Of a stretch of DNA of 23,940 bases, positions 15,410 through 22,895 are shown one piece after another. The notes under the pieces are model-generated. The model saw nothing but the letters and a program-made list of their open reading frames with translations, had not been told where the DNA came from and did no database searches. Numbering within the stretch: position 1 is the stretch's first letter; each line of letters begins with the position of its first letter. A program made the position numbers and the translations under genes. Source of the DNA: Victivallis vadensis (lineage in GTDB: Bacteria > Verrucomicrobiota > Lentisphaeria > Victivallales > GWF2-50-93); assembly GCA_020718525.1 (NCBI GenBank), contig DYRX01000028.1, forward strand, positions 1 through 23,940, read 5' to 3'.

Positions 15410-15775
15410 CCGAGGGTGCATTTCCCAAAACTTGAACCTCTCCTCACGAGGAACACAAGGCATAATCCTCCGAGCGGAGAGTGCGATCCTTCTCAGGACG
15501 ACAAGAGACTCGACGGATTCGTCCTATTACGTTTCAATCGTCCCCGTTCCCGTAATCGTGGTATCAGTCCTCCTCTCGTGAACGCTGACGTGAACCGCTC
15601 CGCTGTGAACGTGAACGAAGTGGATTTGCATGAACGATAGCGATGACGAACAATATATTTCACTGTCAACTGTCAAGAGCACGCCGTGAATTTAGACGTT
15701 GTCGTTCTCGTATTTCAAAGATGCCTTTTTTTTCTCTGGAAGCCGCAGGCTACTTTTTTGGACAAGGCGGGCGTC
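15410..15775. other. Gene-free region: repeat remnant and degenerate sequence
   Basis: This 366-bp space between two convergent units (AraC plus, MurJ-like minus) contains no credible gene. It begins with the 24-bp repeat terminus, continues with sequence loosely related to the element in the HNH pseudogene (CTCAC then GA and ACACAAG), and then runs into degenerate GTGAACG/GAACG units around 15575-15640, including the 12-mer ACCGCTCCGCTG shared with the left edge of the window. It is probably eroded repeat material. AGCC-GCA-GGCT followed by T6 at 15741-15758 is a weak plus-strand terminator candidate only. Confidence 0.45.
15414..15437 (+). repeat. Element terminus, copy 2 of an inverted pair
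   Basis: Begins GGGTGCATTTCCCAAAA and matches the reverse complement of 13253-13276 at 23 of 24 positions. Similarity continues in patches beyond it (CTCAC, then ACACAAG). With copy 1 it forms an inward-facing inverted repeat pair around the UroD-family and AraC genes. The distal end of this second element was not found. Confidence 0.65.
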
Positions 15776-17341
15776 TTAGCGATATCGCATAAACTTATAA
15801 GCCTGTTCAGTTCGCATGCGCAGTTCGTTCGTAAGATAGTTGAACTCGTCAACCTTCAACAGAAAGCAGAACCCCGCATATCCGCAAATTCCAAGAAAGG
15901 AGGAGACCGAGAATGTCAGAAGAGTTCCGCAGGCATGCCTTAATAGTATTGCCTTTACGGCGCAGACGAGAATTCCCATTGCCAAAGCCGCAGTAAGAGA
16001 TTTAATCAGAAATACATAGAAGCTGGTCGTGCTGTATCCTCTAAATTTGCGTTTGATCAGCAGAAAATCTGCGGATCCTCCCAGTATTGCCATTCCCGCG
16101 CAGGCTCCCATCAGACCATAGATTCCGAGCAGATCTGCCATTATGAAATAAGATGGTGTCCCAAGAACAATCAAGGCTATCGAGACAAAAGATCGCAGGC
16201 GTGTGTCCTGCAAGATGAAAAACATGCGTCCGCTGATGCTTTGAAAACTGCTCGGAATGATTATCAGCGAAATTATCATGATCAACCTTGATGTGATCAG
16301 ACAATCCTCGTCGGAAAATTTTCCGCGGCCAAAAAGAATTCTGACAATTTCGTATGACTCTGTGAATAAAATCACGTTCAATGGAATCGCAAAAAGGAGA
16401 ATCACACACAGAGATTTGATGAAGGTTGCGAAGAGTTCAGACTCCCTTTTTTCAGCCTGCTGTTTTCCCATGAATGGAAATATGGCAGTCGAAATCGGAC
16501 CTGAAATGAAAATGACAGTCGAGCTGACGACGAAAAACGCCAGCTCAATCATTGTAATCGCTCCATTCAATGGCAGTTCAGAAGCGATCTTGTTTTTTAT
16601 GAATGGAATCAGTTTTAAAAAAACATTTTCCAGAAGCACTGGCCAGGAAATCAGCATTGTCGCCATGATGAGAGGATTCCTTATGTTCCAGCACCATTTC
16701 CAGGAAATTCGTTTCCTGATGAACGCCATCATGAGTAAAAGACCGATGAGCGACCCCGCAAGATTGCCATATATCAGCCTCTCTATACCCCATGACGATG
16801 GAAGACAGAAAATGGAAAGGATTGAGGATGCCGGAAATGTCAGAGCAGCGATTGATGGAACAAAAAAGTCGCGGAACGCATGATAGAGCGAAGTGTAGAT
16901 CAGGGCGAAGCCGAAAAGAAGGATGGCAGGCGAAAATATTCTGGAATATCTGATTGTGATCGCGAGTTTCTCATCGTTGAATCCGGAAAAGACGAGTTTT
17001 GTCAGCCATGGAACTGAAAAGTAGAAAGCGGCAGTGATCGCAAGAAGAACGACGAAGCCCGCATTCAGAAGCGCAGAAATGTCTTTTGACGCCTCTTCTT
17101 CGCCAGACTCTTCGCGCCTTTTCTGGAAGACCGGGATTATCGCGGCAAAAAGTATTCCCCCGATGAAGAAGTCGCTCAACTGCTGTGGGATAGTGAACGC
17201 GGCATAGTAGGCGTCCGTCTCTGTTCCAGCTCCGAAATTCGAGGCGATCAGGGACCTCAAAAGGAGGGATAGCGCGCTCTTCGCAATGAAAATGAAGAGC
17301 AGAAATATCGAGGCGTGTGAGACTCTTTTCAGATCAAGCAT
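15776..17341 (-). CDS. MurJ/MviN-like lipid flippase of the MOP superfamily
   Basis: 521 residues with about 13-14 hydrophobic helices. The start contains the MurJ hallmark order: LRSLIASNFGAGTETDAYYAAF, IPQQLSDFFIGGILFAAIIPVF, and later ILFGRGKFSDEDCLITS. MurJ flips lipid II across the inner membrane for peptidoglycan synthesis, and relatives move other undecaprenyl-linked substrates. The ATG directly follows the selD stop (TAAATG, no gap), so it belongs to the selenium operon and is its last gene. That placement is unusual: it may be the house-keeping MurJ caught in an operon, or a paralogue that exports a product of the upstream pathway. The sequence alone cannot decide. The family call is firm; the symbol is withheld because paralogues exist. 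Confidence 0.88.
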   Translation of the reverse strand: MLDLKRVSHASIFLLFIFIAKSALSLLLRSLIASNFGAGTETDAYYAAFTIPQQLSDFFIGGILFAAIIPVFQKRREESGEEEASKDISALLNAGFVVLLAITAAFYFSVPWLTKLVFSGFNDEKLAITIRYSRIFSPAILLFGFALIYTSLYHAFRDFFVPSIAALTFPASSILSIFCLPSSWGIERLIYGNLAGSLIGLLLMMAFIRKRISWKWCWNIRNPLIMATMLISWPVLLENVFLKLIPFIKNKIASELPLNGAITMIELAFFVVSSTVIFISGPISTAIFPFMGKQQAEKRESELFATFIKSLCVILLFAIPLNVILFTESYEIVRILFGRGKFSDEDCLITSRLIMIISLIIIPSSFQSISGRMFFILQDTRLRSFVSIALIVLGTPSYFIMADLLGIYGLMGACAGMAILGGSADFLLIKRKFRGYSTTSFYVFLIKSLTAALAMGILVCAVKAILLRHACGTLLTFSVSSFLGICGYAGFCFLLKVDEFNYLTNELRMRTEQAYKFMRYR

Positions 17342-18586
17342 TTATTGTATTTCCAGACAATTTCCATTCCATTCCTTCACGAATCCAACAATCTTCGACG
17401 ACGGGTAGCCGGAATCGCAGAGCTCTCCGATTATCGCCTGCGACGATTTCTCCGGCGCGCAGAAAAGAAGTCCGCCCGATGTCTGCGCGTCAAACATGAG
17501 ATGCTTTCTGCCAATGGAAATGTCTTTCGTAAAAACGCAGTCTTTCTCTATGGCTGACATGTTTCTGAAGCATGCGCCGGGAATGCATCCCGAGTCGAGA
17601 AGAGCCTCCACTCCCTCAAGAACTGGCAGGGAGGAGCTTTCGATGACGAGAGTTGCCTTGCTTGCCCTGGCAATGTTTCTCGCATGCCCGAGAAGGCTGA
17701 ATCCAGTTATGTCAGTCGCGCATCTCACCGAATATCTGCACATGATTTCCGCAGCCTCCTTGTTGAGCTGTTTCATGCAGTCGAGCGCCTTTCTGTAGGC
17801 GGATTCGGGACAGATTCCAAGCCTCCTTCCTGCAACGATCACTCCCGTTCCCAGTGGTTTTGCAAGTATCAGAAGCTCGCCATCTCTGGCATTGTCGTTG
17901 CTCATAATTTTTCCGGGATGCACAAGCCCCGTGACAGATAGACCATATTTTGGGGGATAGTCGTCTATCGTGTGTCCACCCAGCATCAGGGCTCCAGATT
18001 TTCCGACCCTCTCCATGCCGCCTGCCAGAATTTCCTTCAGAACAGCAATGGGAATTTTCGACATGGGAAACATGACGATGTTCATGGCGGTGATAGGGAC
18101 TCCTCCCATCGCATAGACATCACTCAGCGAGTTTGCCGCGGCGATCTGCCCAAACTCGAAAGGGTCCGAACATATGGGCGGAAAAAAATCGAGGGTCTGC
18201 ACCAGGGCAGTCTGCTCGTCGAGCTTGTAAATTCCTGCGTCGTCGTGGGTGGAAATGTCGACAAGAAGCCTTTCATGCGAGATCTTCGGCAGTCCCGAAA
18301 GAGCCTCTGCGAGCTTTTCAGGAGGCAATTTTGCAGAGCATCCGCCATATTCCACAGTGGTCAACAGATCGAATGAGTCTGGACGAGGCAGTGCATCCAC
18401 ACCATTTGCAGTAAGGCATTCAAGAGCTTTTTTCTCGAAAGAAGAATCTATCTCTACAGCCATCCCGCATTCCGAGGAGATATGCTTCGGGACAGGAACA
18501 ATTTGGATTGCGAAATTCGCAGATGCGAGGATCTTTTCAGCCTTCACGACATCGCGGGTTGACTTGAAAAAAATATTGGTCTTCAT
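17342..18586 (-). CDS. selD: Selenide, water dikinase with N-terminal Se/S-carrier domain
   Basis: 414 residues. SelD makes selenophosphate from selenide and ATP. The catalytic segment is EYGGCSAKLPP, with nucleophile C83 and the following K86, so this is the Cys form and not a selenoprotein. ALVQTLDFFPP, the GQIAAANSLSDVYAMGG helix region and LMLGGHTIDD are standard SelD motifs. Residues 1 to about 65 are extra compared with E. coli SelD and match the DUF3343 Se/S-carrier family (FFKSTRDVVKAEKIL, then ISSECGMAV with the conserved C40). The fusion suggests that the carrier Cys delivers selenium directly to the kinase (inference). The ATG overlaps the stop of the desulfurase gene as ATGA, and the stop touches the MurJ-like start. 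Confidence 0.93.
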   Translation of the reverse strand: MKTNIFFKSTRDVVKAEKILASANFAIQIVPVPKHISSECGMAVEIDSSFEKKALECLTANGVDALPRPDSFDLLTTVEYGGCSAKLPPEKLAEALSGLPKISHERLLVDISTHDDAGIYKLDEQTALVQTLDFFPPICSDPFEFGQIAAANSLSDVYAMGGVPITAMNIVMFPMSKIPIAVLKEILAGGMERVGKSGALMLGGHTIDDYPPKYGLSVTGLVHPGKIMSNDNARDGELLILAKPLGTGVIVAGRRLGICPESAYRKALDCMKQLNKEAAEIMCRYSVRCATDITGFSLLGHARNIARASKATLVIESSSLPVLEGVEALLDSGCIPGACFRNMSAIEKDCVFTKDISIGRKHLMFDAQTSGGLLFCAPEKSSQAIIGELCDSGYPSSKIVGFVKEWNGNCLEIQ

Positions 18587-19707
18587 AAAGCCTCCACAGC
18601 GTTCAGCAGTCGTTTGAAATCTTCGCGGGAGTGGAAAGGGGATGGCGAAACTCTAAGCGATCCGGCGGGAAAACTGCCGAGGCTCCTGTGCGCGAGCGGC
18701 GAACAGTGCAGTCCGGAGCGCAGTTCAATTCCCGCTGTTTCATAGAGGCATCTTGCCGTTTCAGCCGGATCGCTTCCGGAAAATCTGAACGAGAAGAGGC
18801 TCCCCTGCGTAGAGCGGTCGAGGGCGCGAAAGACTTCGATTCCCTCTATCTCCGCAAAGGTGTCCAGCATTTCAAAAAAATCTCTTTTTTCGTATTTTGG
18901 CTCCGGCAGGTCGCGCAGAGCGGCGCCGAGGCCTGCGATTCCCGCGATGTTGGGAGTGCCAGCTTCGAACTTGTCAGGGGCGAAGTCGGGCATCTCGAAC
19001 GCGTCGGATCTGCTTCCAGTTCCGCCAAAGATCAAGGGACGCAGTGAGTCAGGCTTTCTCGCATAAAAACCTCCGGTTCCTGTCGGTCCAAGCAGTCCCT
19101 TGTGCCCTGTGAACGCCAGAAAGTCAATCCCGTCTTTTTTTACTGACACTTTTTCGGATCCGAGGGACTGGGACGCGTCTGCAAGAATCGGAATGTCCCC
19201 GCAAATCTTTTTCATCTCGGCAATGGGCTGAACGACACCGTTCACATTGCTTTCATGGCAGACGACTAGCAGTCGCGTCGAAGCGCGGATCGCCGATGGC
19301 ACGGCATCGAGATCAATGAGTCCGTCGGCAAAGTGCGGAAGAACATCATATTCTATCCTGCCCTGCCTTTTGATCTCTTCAAGGGGGCGCATGACGGAAT
19401 TGTGCTCGAGCGGAGAAACTAGGACATGCGAATTTCGCAAATTCAGCCCCATGATGACTGTGTTGAGCGCGGCTGTCGCGTTCATCGAGAAGAAAATATT
19501 TTCAGGATCTTTCGCTCCAATCAGGTCCGCTAGGGAATCTCTTGCTGATTCTATCATTTGGGATACCGCGAACGCCCTTGGATAGGCGCTTCTGCCATAT
19601 GGTCCGCCCTGCGCATCAAGATATCTGGAAATTGCTCTTGACACCGAGCACGGCTTCGGAAAGGAAGTCGCGGCATTGTCGAAATAGTTGTTGTGACTTT
19701 CGCTCAT
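18583..19707 (-). CDS. Class V cysteine desulfurase/selenocysteine lyase
   Basis: 374 residues from ATG 19707, which overlaps the yedF stop as ATGA; a longer open frame upstream lies inside yedF and was rejected. The protein starts with NNYFDNAATSFPKP, typical of class V aminotransferase-fold desulfurases. The PLP lysine is K203 in FTGHKGLLGP, the His and Asp of the PLP site lie in VVCHESNVNG and ILADASQSLG, and the catalytic Cys is C335 in RSGLHCSPLAH. This form is typical of the single-domain family often found beside SelD and YedF. It would take sulfur or, more plausibly here, selenium from (seleno)cysteine and hand it to YedF or the SelD carrier domain. Substrate preference cannot be read from the sequence. 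Confidence 0.9.
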   Translation of the reverse strand: MSESHNNYFDNAATSFPKPCSVSRAISRYLDAQGGPYGRSAYPRAFAVSQMIESARDSLADLIGAKDPENIFFSMNATAALNTVIMGLNLRNSHVLVSPLEHNSVMRPLEEIKRQGRIEYDVLPHFADGLIDLDAVPSAIRASTRLLVVCHESNVNGVVQPIAEMKKICGDIPILADASQSLGSEKVSVKKDGIDFLAFTGHKGLLGPTGTGGFYARKPDSLRPLIFGGTGSRSDAFEMPDFAPDKFEAGTPNIAGIAGLGAALRDLPEPKYEKRDFFEMLDTFAEIEGIEVFRALDRSTQGSLFSFRFSGSDPAETARCLYETAGIELRSGLHCSPLAHRSLGSFPAGSLRVSPSPFHSREDFKRLLNAVEAL

Positions 19708-20315
19708 GGGACTATAGGAGGATTCGCCTTGGAGAGGGCTTCGAGAATATCGAAGATGTTCGACACTGTTCCAAGCTTGAGAGATGGCTTCAGGCCATAG
19801 AAGTCGAGACAGGTGCCACAGACAAGGATCTTTGCACCGCTCTCTTCCAGCTCTCTTAGCGCCATAATGCTTGGTGATTCGCCGCATGCAAGAAAAACCC
19901 CGGAATTGTAGAGCAGAACTGTGCGGGGAAGCGGTCTGAGCTCCTTGAGCGTGTTCACGAACGCTCTCATTAGGATTCCACCAAGCTCTTCGTCTCCAAG
20001 CCCCATTTTGTCGCTCCTGAATACGACGACGGGATTCTGCTGTGCCGGCGAGCAATACGATTCCGGTGTGCGCAGTATATCCGGACTCGCCGCCTTCTTC
20101 TTCGCGCTTATCCGCCATTCCTTGTCCTTGCGCGACGCGCAGGGAGAGCAATTGGCGTCTAAGAGATAGCGGAACACATTGTCCTTGGCTGTGTCATTGT
20201 CCAAAATCACCTCGAAAAGGCCATCATCGGAAATCTTGTCAAGCGCCTTTTTCAGCTCGATAAGTGGGATTGGACACAATTTTCCTCTTACGTCAATTAT
20301 GACTGAGTCGCTCAT
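19704..20315 (-). CDS. yedF: YedF, selenium-metabolism TusA-DsrE fusion protein
   Basis: 203 residues. The N-terminal 75 residues are a TusA/SirA-like domain with DVRGKLCPIPL, whose C14 is the chalcogen-accepting cysteine of the CPxP motif. The C-terminal part (about 95-200) is DsrE-like, with VVVFRSDKMGLGDEELGGILM and CGTCLDFYGL (C166, C169), which are conserved in the selenium-associated YedF family (TIGR03527). YedF proteins occur in genomes that use selenium and are thought to carry reduced selenium; the exact reaction is not established. Both ends overlap neighbours as ATGA, with the glycosyltransferase upstream and the desulfurase downstream. This gene is the strongest sign that the cluster handles selenium rather than only sulfur. 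Confidence 0.93.
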   Translation of the reverse strand: MSDSVIIDVRGKLCPIPLIELKKALDKISDDGLFEVILDNDTAKDNVFRYLLDANCSPCASRKDKEWRISAKKKAASPDILRTPESYCSPAQQNPVVVFRSDKMGLGDEELGGILMRAFVNTLKELRPLPRTVLLYNSGVFLACGESPSIMALRELEESGAKILVCGTCLDFYGLKPSLKLGTVSNIFDILEALSKANPPIVP

Positions 20316-21328
20316 TTTTCCAGAAGCTCCTTGAAAATATTGATGTAGGCTTTTGTTTCGTCCGACGCTGCCATATCCCTCTTGACTCTTCCAGATGCGC
20401 CTGCCCCTAGAGTATTGCGGAGATGCGCATTTTCAAGAAGCCTTGCAGAATTGCGGATGAATTCATCCTCGTTTTTAAAGAACAGAGCTTCGAGCTCAGG
20501 GCTAGCAAGCCTGCGGTGCCCTGCAATGTCCGAGAGAAGGCATGGAAGTCCTTGGAACATCGCCTCCCTTACGGCATGCGGCATGCCCTCGGAAATGCTT
20601 GCCGATACGAATACGTCGCCAGCCCTCAGAAAAGAGTCCATCTCGCCGTGCTCGACAAGACCGGCGTGCATTGTCCACCCGCAGACTGAAACAAAGTCGA
20701 AAAATTCCTTTCCCACCTCATCTTCTATGACCGGTCCTGCATGGAGGAAAAAAATCTCAGGGCGCTTCTTCCTCAGCGTTTCGAGGAGCAGAGCAGGAAA
20801 GAGAGGGCGCTTGACGGAGCGCAGTCCTGCAACGCTCAGAAAAACGAAGCTTTCCTTCGGGATCGCAAGCTTTTCGCGAAAATCAATATTCGACGCTCCA
20901 ATCTCTAGTCCGTTCGGGACGATTCTGAATTTTTCCCGTGCGATTTTGAGCCTGAGTGCCAGAGAATCCCTTATTTCTTCGCTGAATACGCAGAGCAAAT
21001 CAGCGCAACGCATCGTTTTATCAATGACTTGCGACTTTTCCGGATCGTCAAGCATTATGTCGGCATCTGTGCCTCTCAATGAAAGAACGGTCGGAATTCC
21101 GATCTTTTTGAATTGTTCGACAGCCCTGGCGCAGTGGCAGGCATGCAGTGCAAGTGCCAAATCGGCAAATTTGCCGGCAGCTGAATTTTCAATCTTGAGC
21201 GCGTCCGCCGGCGAGATTGAAAACGCCTCATGTCCGGACTTGAGAAGGCCGCCGATCAGTCTTCTTGCCGCGACGCTGTTTCCTCTCGGGACTTCAACGG
21301 AAAACGGCGAAAGGACTGCGATTTTCAT
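20312..21328 (-). CDS. GT4 glycosyltransferase, SenB-like (putative selenosugar synthase)
   Basis: 338 residues, GT-B fold of family GT4. Residues 59-90 (LALHACHCARAVEQF, then LRGTDADI) resemble the corresponding LVALHARRSA.../LTGTD segment of SenB (TIGR04348), as far as I recall that family. Further motifs are RIVPNGLE (135-142), VAGLRSVKRPLF (166-177) and the UDP-sugar-binding Glu pair in SEGMPHAVREAM (246-257). SenB joins selenophosphate to UDP-GlcNAc to make a selenosugar in selenoneine synthesis. Here the gene is locked between an ATP-grasp ligase (18-nt gap) and yedF (ATGA), with selD in the same operon, so a selenophosphate-using role is attractive. No SenA-like gene is present. An ordinary GT4 making a cell-surface glycan remains possible. 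Family GT4 is near certain; SenB-like function is inference. Confidence 0.8.
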   Translation of the reverse strand: MKIAVLSPFSVEVPRGNSVAARRLIGGLLKSGHEAFSISPADALKIENSAAGKFADLALALHACHCARAVEQFKKIGIPTVLSLRGTDADIMLDDPEKSQVIDKTMRCADLLCVFSEEIRDSLALRLKIAREKFRIVPNGLEIGASNIDFREKLAIPKESFVFLSVAGLRSVKRPLFPALLLETLRKKRPEIFFLHAGPVIEDEVGKEFFDFVSVCGWTMHAGLVEHGEMDSFLRAGDVFVSASISEGMPHAVREAMFQGLPCLLSDIAGHRRLASPELEALFFKNEDEFIRNSARLLENAHLRNTLGAGASGRVKRDMAASDETKAYINIFKELLEK

Positions 21329-21346
21329 TGCTGGGTCTTTCTTTTG

Positions 21347-22168
21347 TCATCTTGAAAAACAGTTCTCTACTGCGAATTTCGCAAGCGGCAAGGCGAAATC
21401 AAAGCTGGGAATATCGGTGTAAAAAAGTCCCGGAGCGGAATTCACCTCGAGGACTTCTGCGCGGCCTTCGTTTTCGATCATGTCAACCGAGCCTGCGCCA
21501 ATTCCGACTGCCGAGAGGGAGCGCAGGGCGAGCTCGACAAATATCTTCGGCGCATCGAAACGCCTGGCCGTGCCCCCATGGTATTCATCTGTCCGGAAAT
21601 CTTTGGCTCCAGTCTTCTTCTCGATTGCGATGAATGGGATTCCGCCTGCGGCAAGCACTGTTATTGTTCTTGAGTGGCTGACAAATGGCTGGCAGAAGAA
21701 CGATGTGTCGGGGAACTCGGCAAATTCCCGAAAGAGTCCGCTGTCCTCGACGAGCCTCTGTCCCATCCCGCCCCAGCCGGGGCGCGGCTTGATCAGCGCC
21801 GTTTTGCCAGCTTTGGCAATGTCCGTGACAGGAAAGCTCGGGACCGCTGGAATTCCTTTCGACACGAAAGCAAGATAGCTCAGCCACTTGTCTTCCGAAT
21901 TCATAATCGCATCAGACGATGGAAAGACTCTCCTGTTTTCATTTTCAAATTTGCGGGCGATGTCTGTGACAAAACGCAGGTCGTCCATTGTCCTGGCATC
22001 ATATCTCAGCCAGATATTCCTGCCGTCGGCATGGCAGTCGGATCCTGCACCGATGTGTCTGATCCGAGTTTGGCATCCGAGCTTTTCGAGAGCCGAGGCG
22101 ATGCGTGAATCGCTGTAGCGGTCGTCCTTGTTGCCATATTCGGAAAAATCAAATATCTCTATCTTCAC
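21347..22168 (-). CDS. RimK-like ATP-grasp ligase
   Basis: 273 residues from GTG 22168, preferred because GGAGGG lies just upstream; ATG 22180 would add four residues and lacks such a site. The ATP-grasp core is visible: the Lys-rich loop ALIKPRPGWGGMG (124-136), then DFRTDEYHGGTAR (190-202) and the metal-binding end LEVNSAPGL (240-248), the RimK signature order. RimK-type enzymes form amide bonds between a carboxylate, activated by ATP, and an amine. In this operon the most sensible substrates are an amino acid or peptide carboxylate and the amine freed from a deacetylated amino sugar (inference). The N terminus (IEIFDFSEYGN, then RYSDSRIASALEKLG) is a Rossmann-like pre-ATP-grasp domain. It overlaps the deacetylase gene by about 20 bases. 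Confidence 0.82.
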   Translation of the reverse strand: MKIEIFDFSEYGNKDDRYSDSRIASALEKLGCQTRIRHIGAGSDCHADGRNIWLRYDARTMDDLRFVTDIARKFENENRRVFPSSDAIMNSEDKWLSYLAFVSKGIPAVPSFPVTDIAKAGKTALIKPRPGWGGMGQRLVEDSGLFREFAEFPDTSFFCQPFVSHSRTITVLAAGGIPFIAIEKKTGAKDFRTDEYHGGTARRFDAPKIFVELALRSLSAVGIGAGSVDMIENEGRAEVLEVNSAPGLFYTDIPSFDFALPLAKFAVENCFSR

Positions 22169-22895
22169 GGAGCCCTCCATCTATTTGGTGGCGCAGTTCA
22201 GCCTTCACTTTTCCGGAGACGAGCGCGTCAGTTTCGCCATTCCTCTGCTGAAGATACCAGAGTCCTGGAATCTCTTTCACCCCACGCCCAGGATGGCACA
22301 TGAGCTCGGTAATCCCGTCCTTGAGATTTGAAATTTCATCGGCGAGCCGTTCCTCAGTCCAGAAGGGCGCTTCCGAAACCCCTCCAAGAAAATGATCGTT
22401 TGTTGGGACGCACGCTGACTGGAGCAGGATGCGGGCTTGGCTGGACGCGCTTCTCATCGGGATTGAAAACGATTTTGCGACAGAGATCGCGGCAGACATG
22501 AGAAGCGGATTTGACTCGTTTTGATGCTTGTGGAAATTCATGTGAACTGGCAGAAATCCATTTTTGCATTCAAAGAAACGGATCTGCGCGCAGAGTTCCC
22601 CGACAATATCCTCGTATTTGATATCTTCCGGCAGGGGGGTCCTGAAGCTTCCGTCCGCCTCTGCCAAGGATGAGATGCGCTTTGGACTGGATACAGATTT
22701 CCCGAAAGAGAGGCTGAGATGTATGCCAAGCCTCGCGCCTGCCCTAAGAAAAAGCTTGGAGTCATATTCGAAATCCGGCATAGAAAAGGCGCTGAGATGG
22801 CGGACTATTCCATTCGAAAGAGCATCGAAGATTCCATCGTTGACCTCTTTAGAGAGTCCAAGATCGTCCGCATTGACTAGGAGAATCCTGCTCAT
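22149..22895 (-). CDS. YdjC/ChbG-family carbohydrate deacetylase
   Basis: 248 residues from ATG 22895, which overlaps the methyltransferase stop as ATGA; nine upstream codons are open but unneeded. The family motifs are complete: LLVNADDLGLS (metal-binding Asp pair near residues 10-11), GIHLSL (57-62), HMNFHKHQNESNP with H118, H122 and H124, and ELMCHPG with H201, followed by a QQRNGETDAL helix. ChbG removes an acetyl group from N-acetylglucosamine residues of chitooligosaccharides in a metal-dependent reaction, and relatives (including HpnK) are found in other amino-sugar pathways. Placed between an ATP-grasp ligase and a methyltransferase and upstream of a GT4, it would fit deacetylation of a GlcNAc-derived intermediate, a step done by the unrelated BshB/MshB enzymes in bacillithiol and mycothiol synthesis. 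Confidence 0.88.
   Translation of the reverse strand: MSRILLVNADDLGLSKEVNDGIFDALSNGIVRHLSAFSMPDFEYDSKLFLRAGARLGIHLSLSFGKSVSSPKRISSLAEADGSFRTPLPEDIKYEDIVGELCAQIRFFECKNGFLPVHMNFHKHQNESNPLLMSAAISVAKSFSIPMRSASSQARILLQSACVPTNDHFLGGVSEAPFWTEERLADEISNLKDGITELMCHPGRGVKEIPGLWYLQQRNGETDALVSGKVKAELRHQIDGGLREDRDI

Noticed and set aside
15738..15760. Plus-strand terminator AGCC-GCA-GGCT followed by T6
   Set aside because: The stem is only 4 bp and no plus-strand gene ends nearby (araC ends more than 300 bp upstream). On the minus strand, where a terminator is needed for the selenium operon, an A-run and not a T-run follows.
19708..20151. 148-codon upstream extension of the cysteine desulfurase
   Set aside because: It is a shadow of yedF in another frame. 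The family N terminus (NNYFDNAATSF) begins just after ATG 19707, which overlaps the yedF stop.
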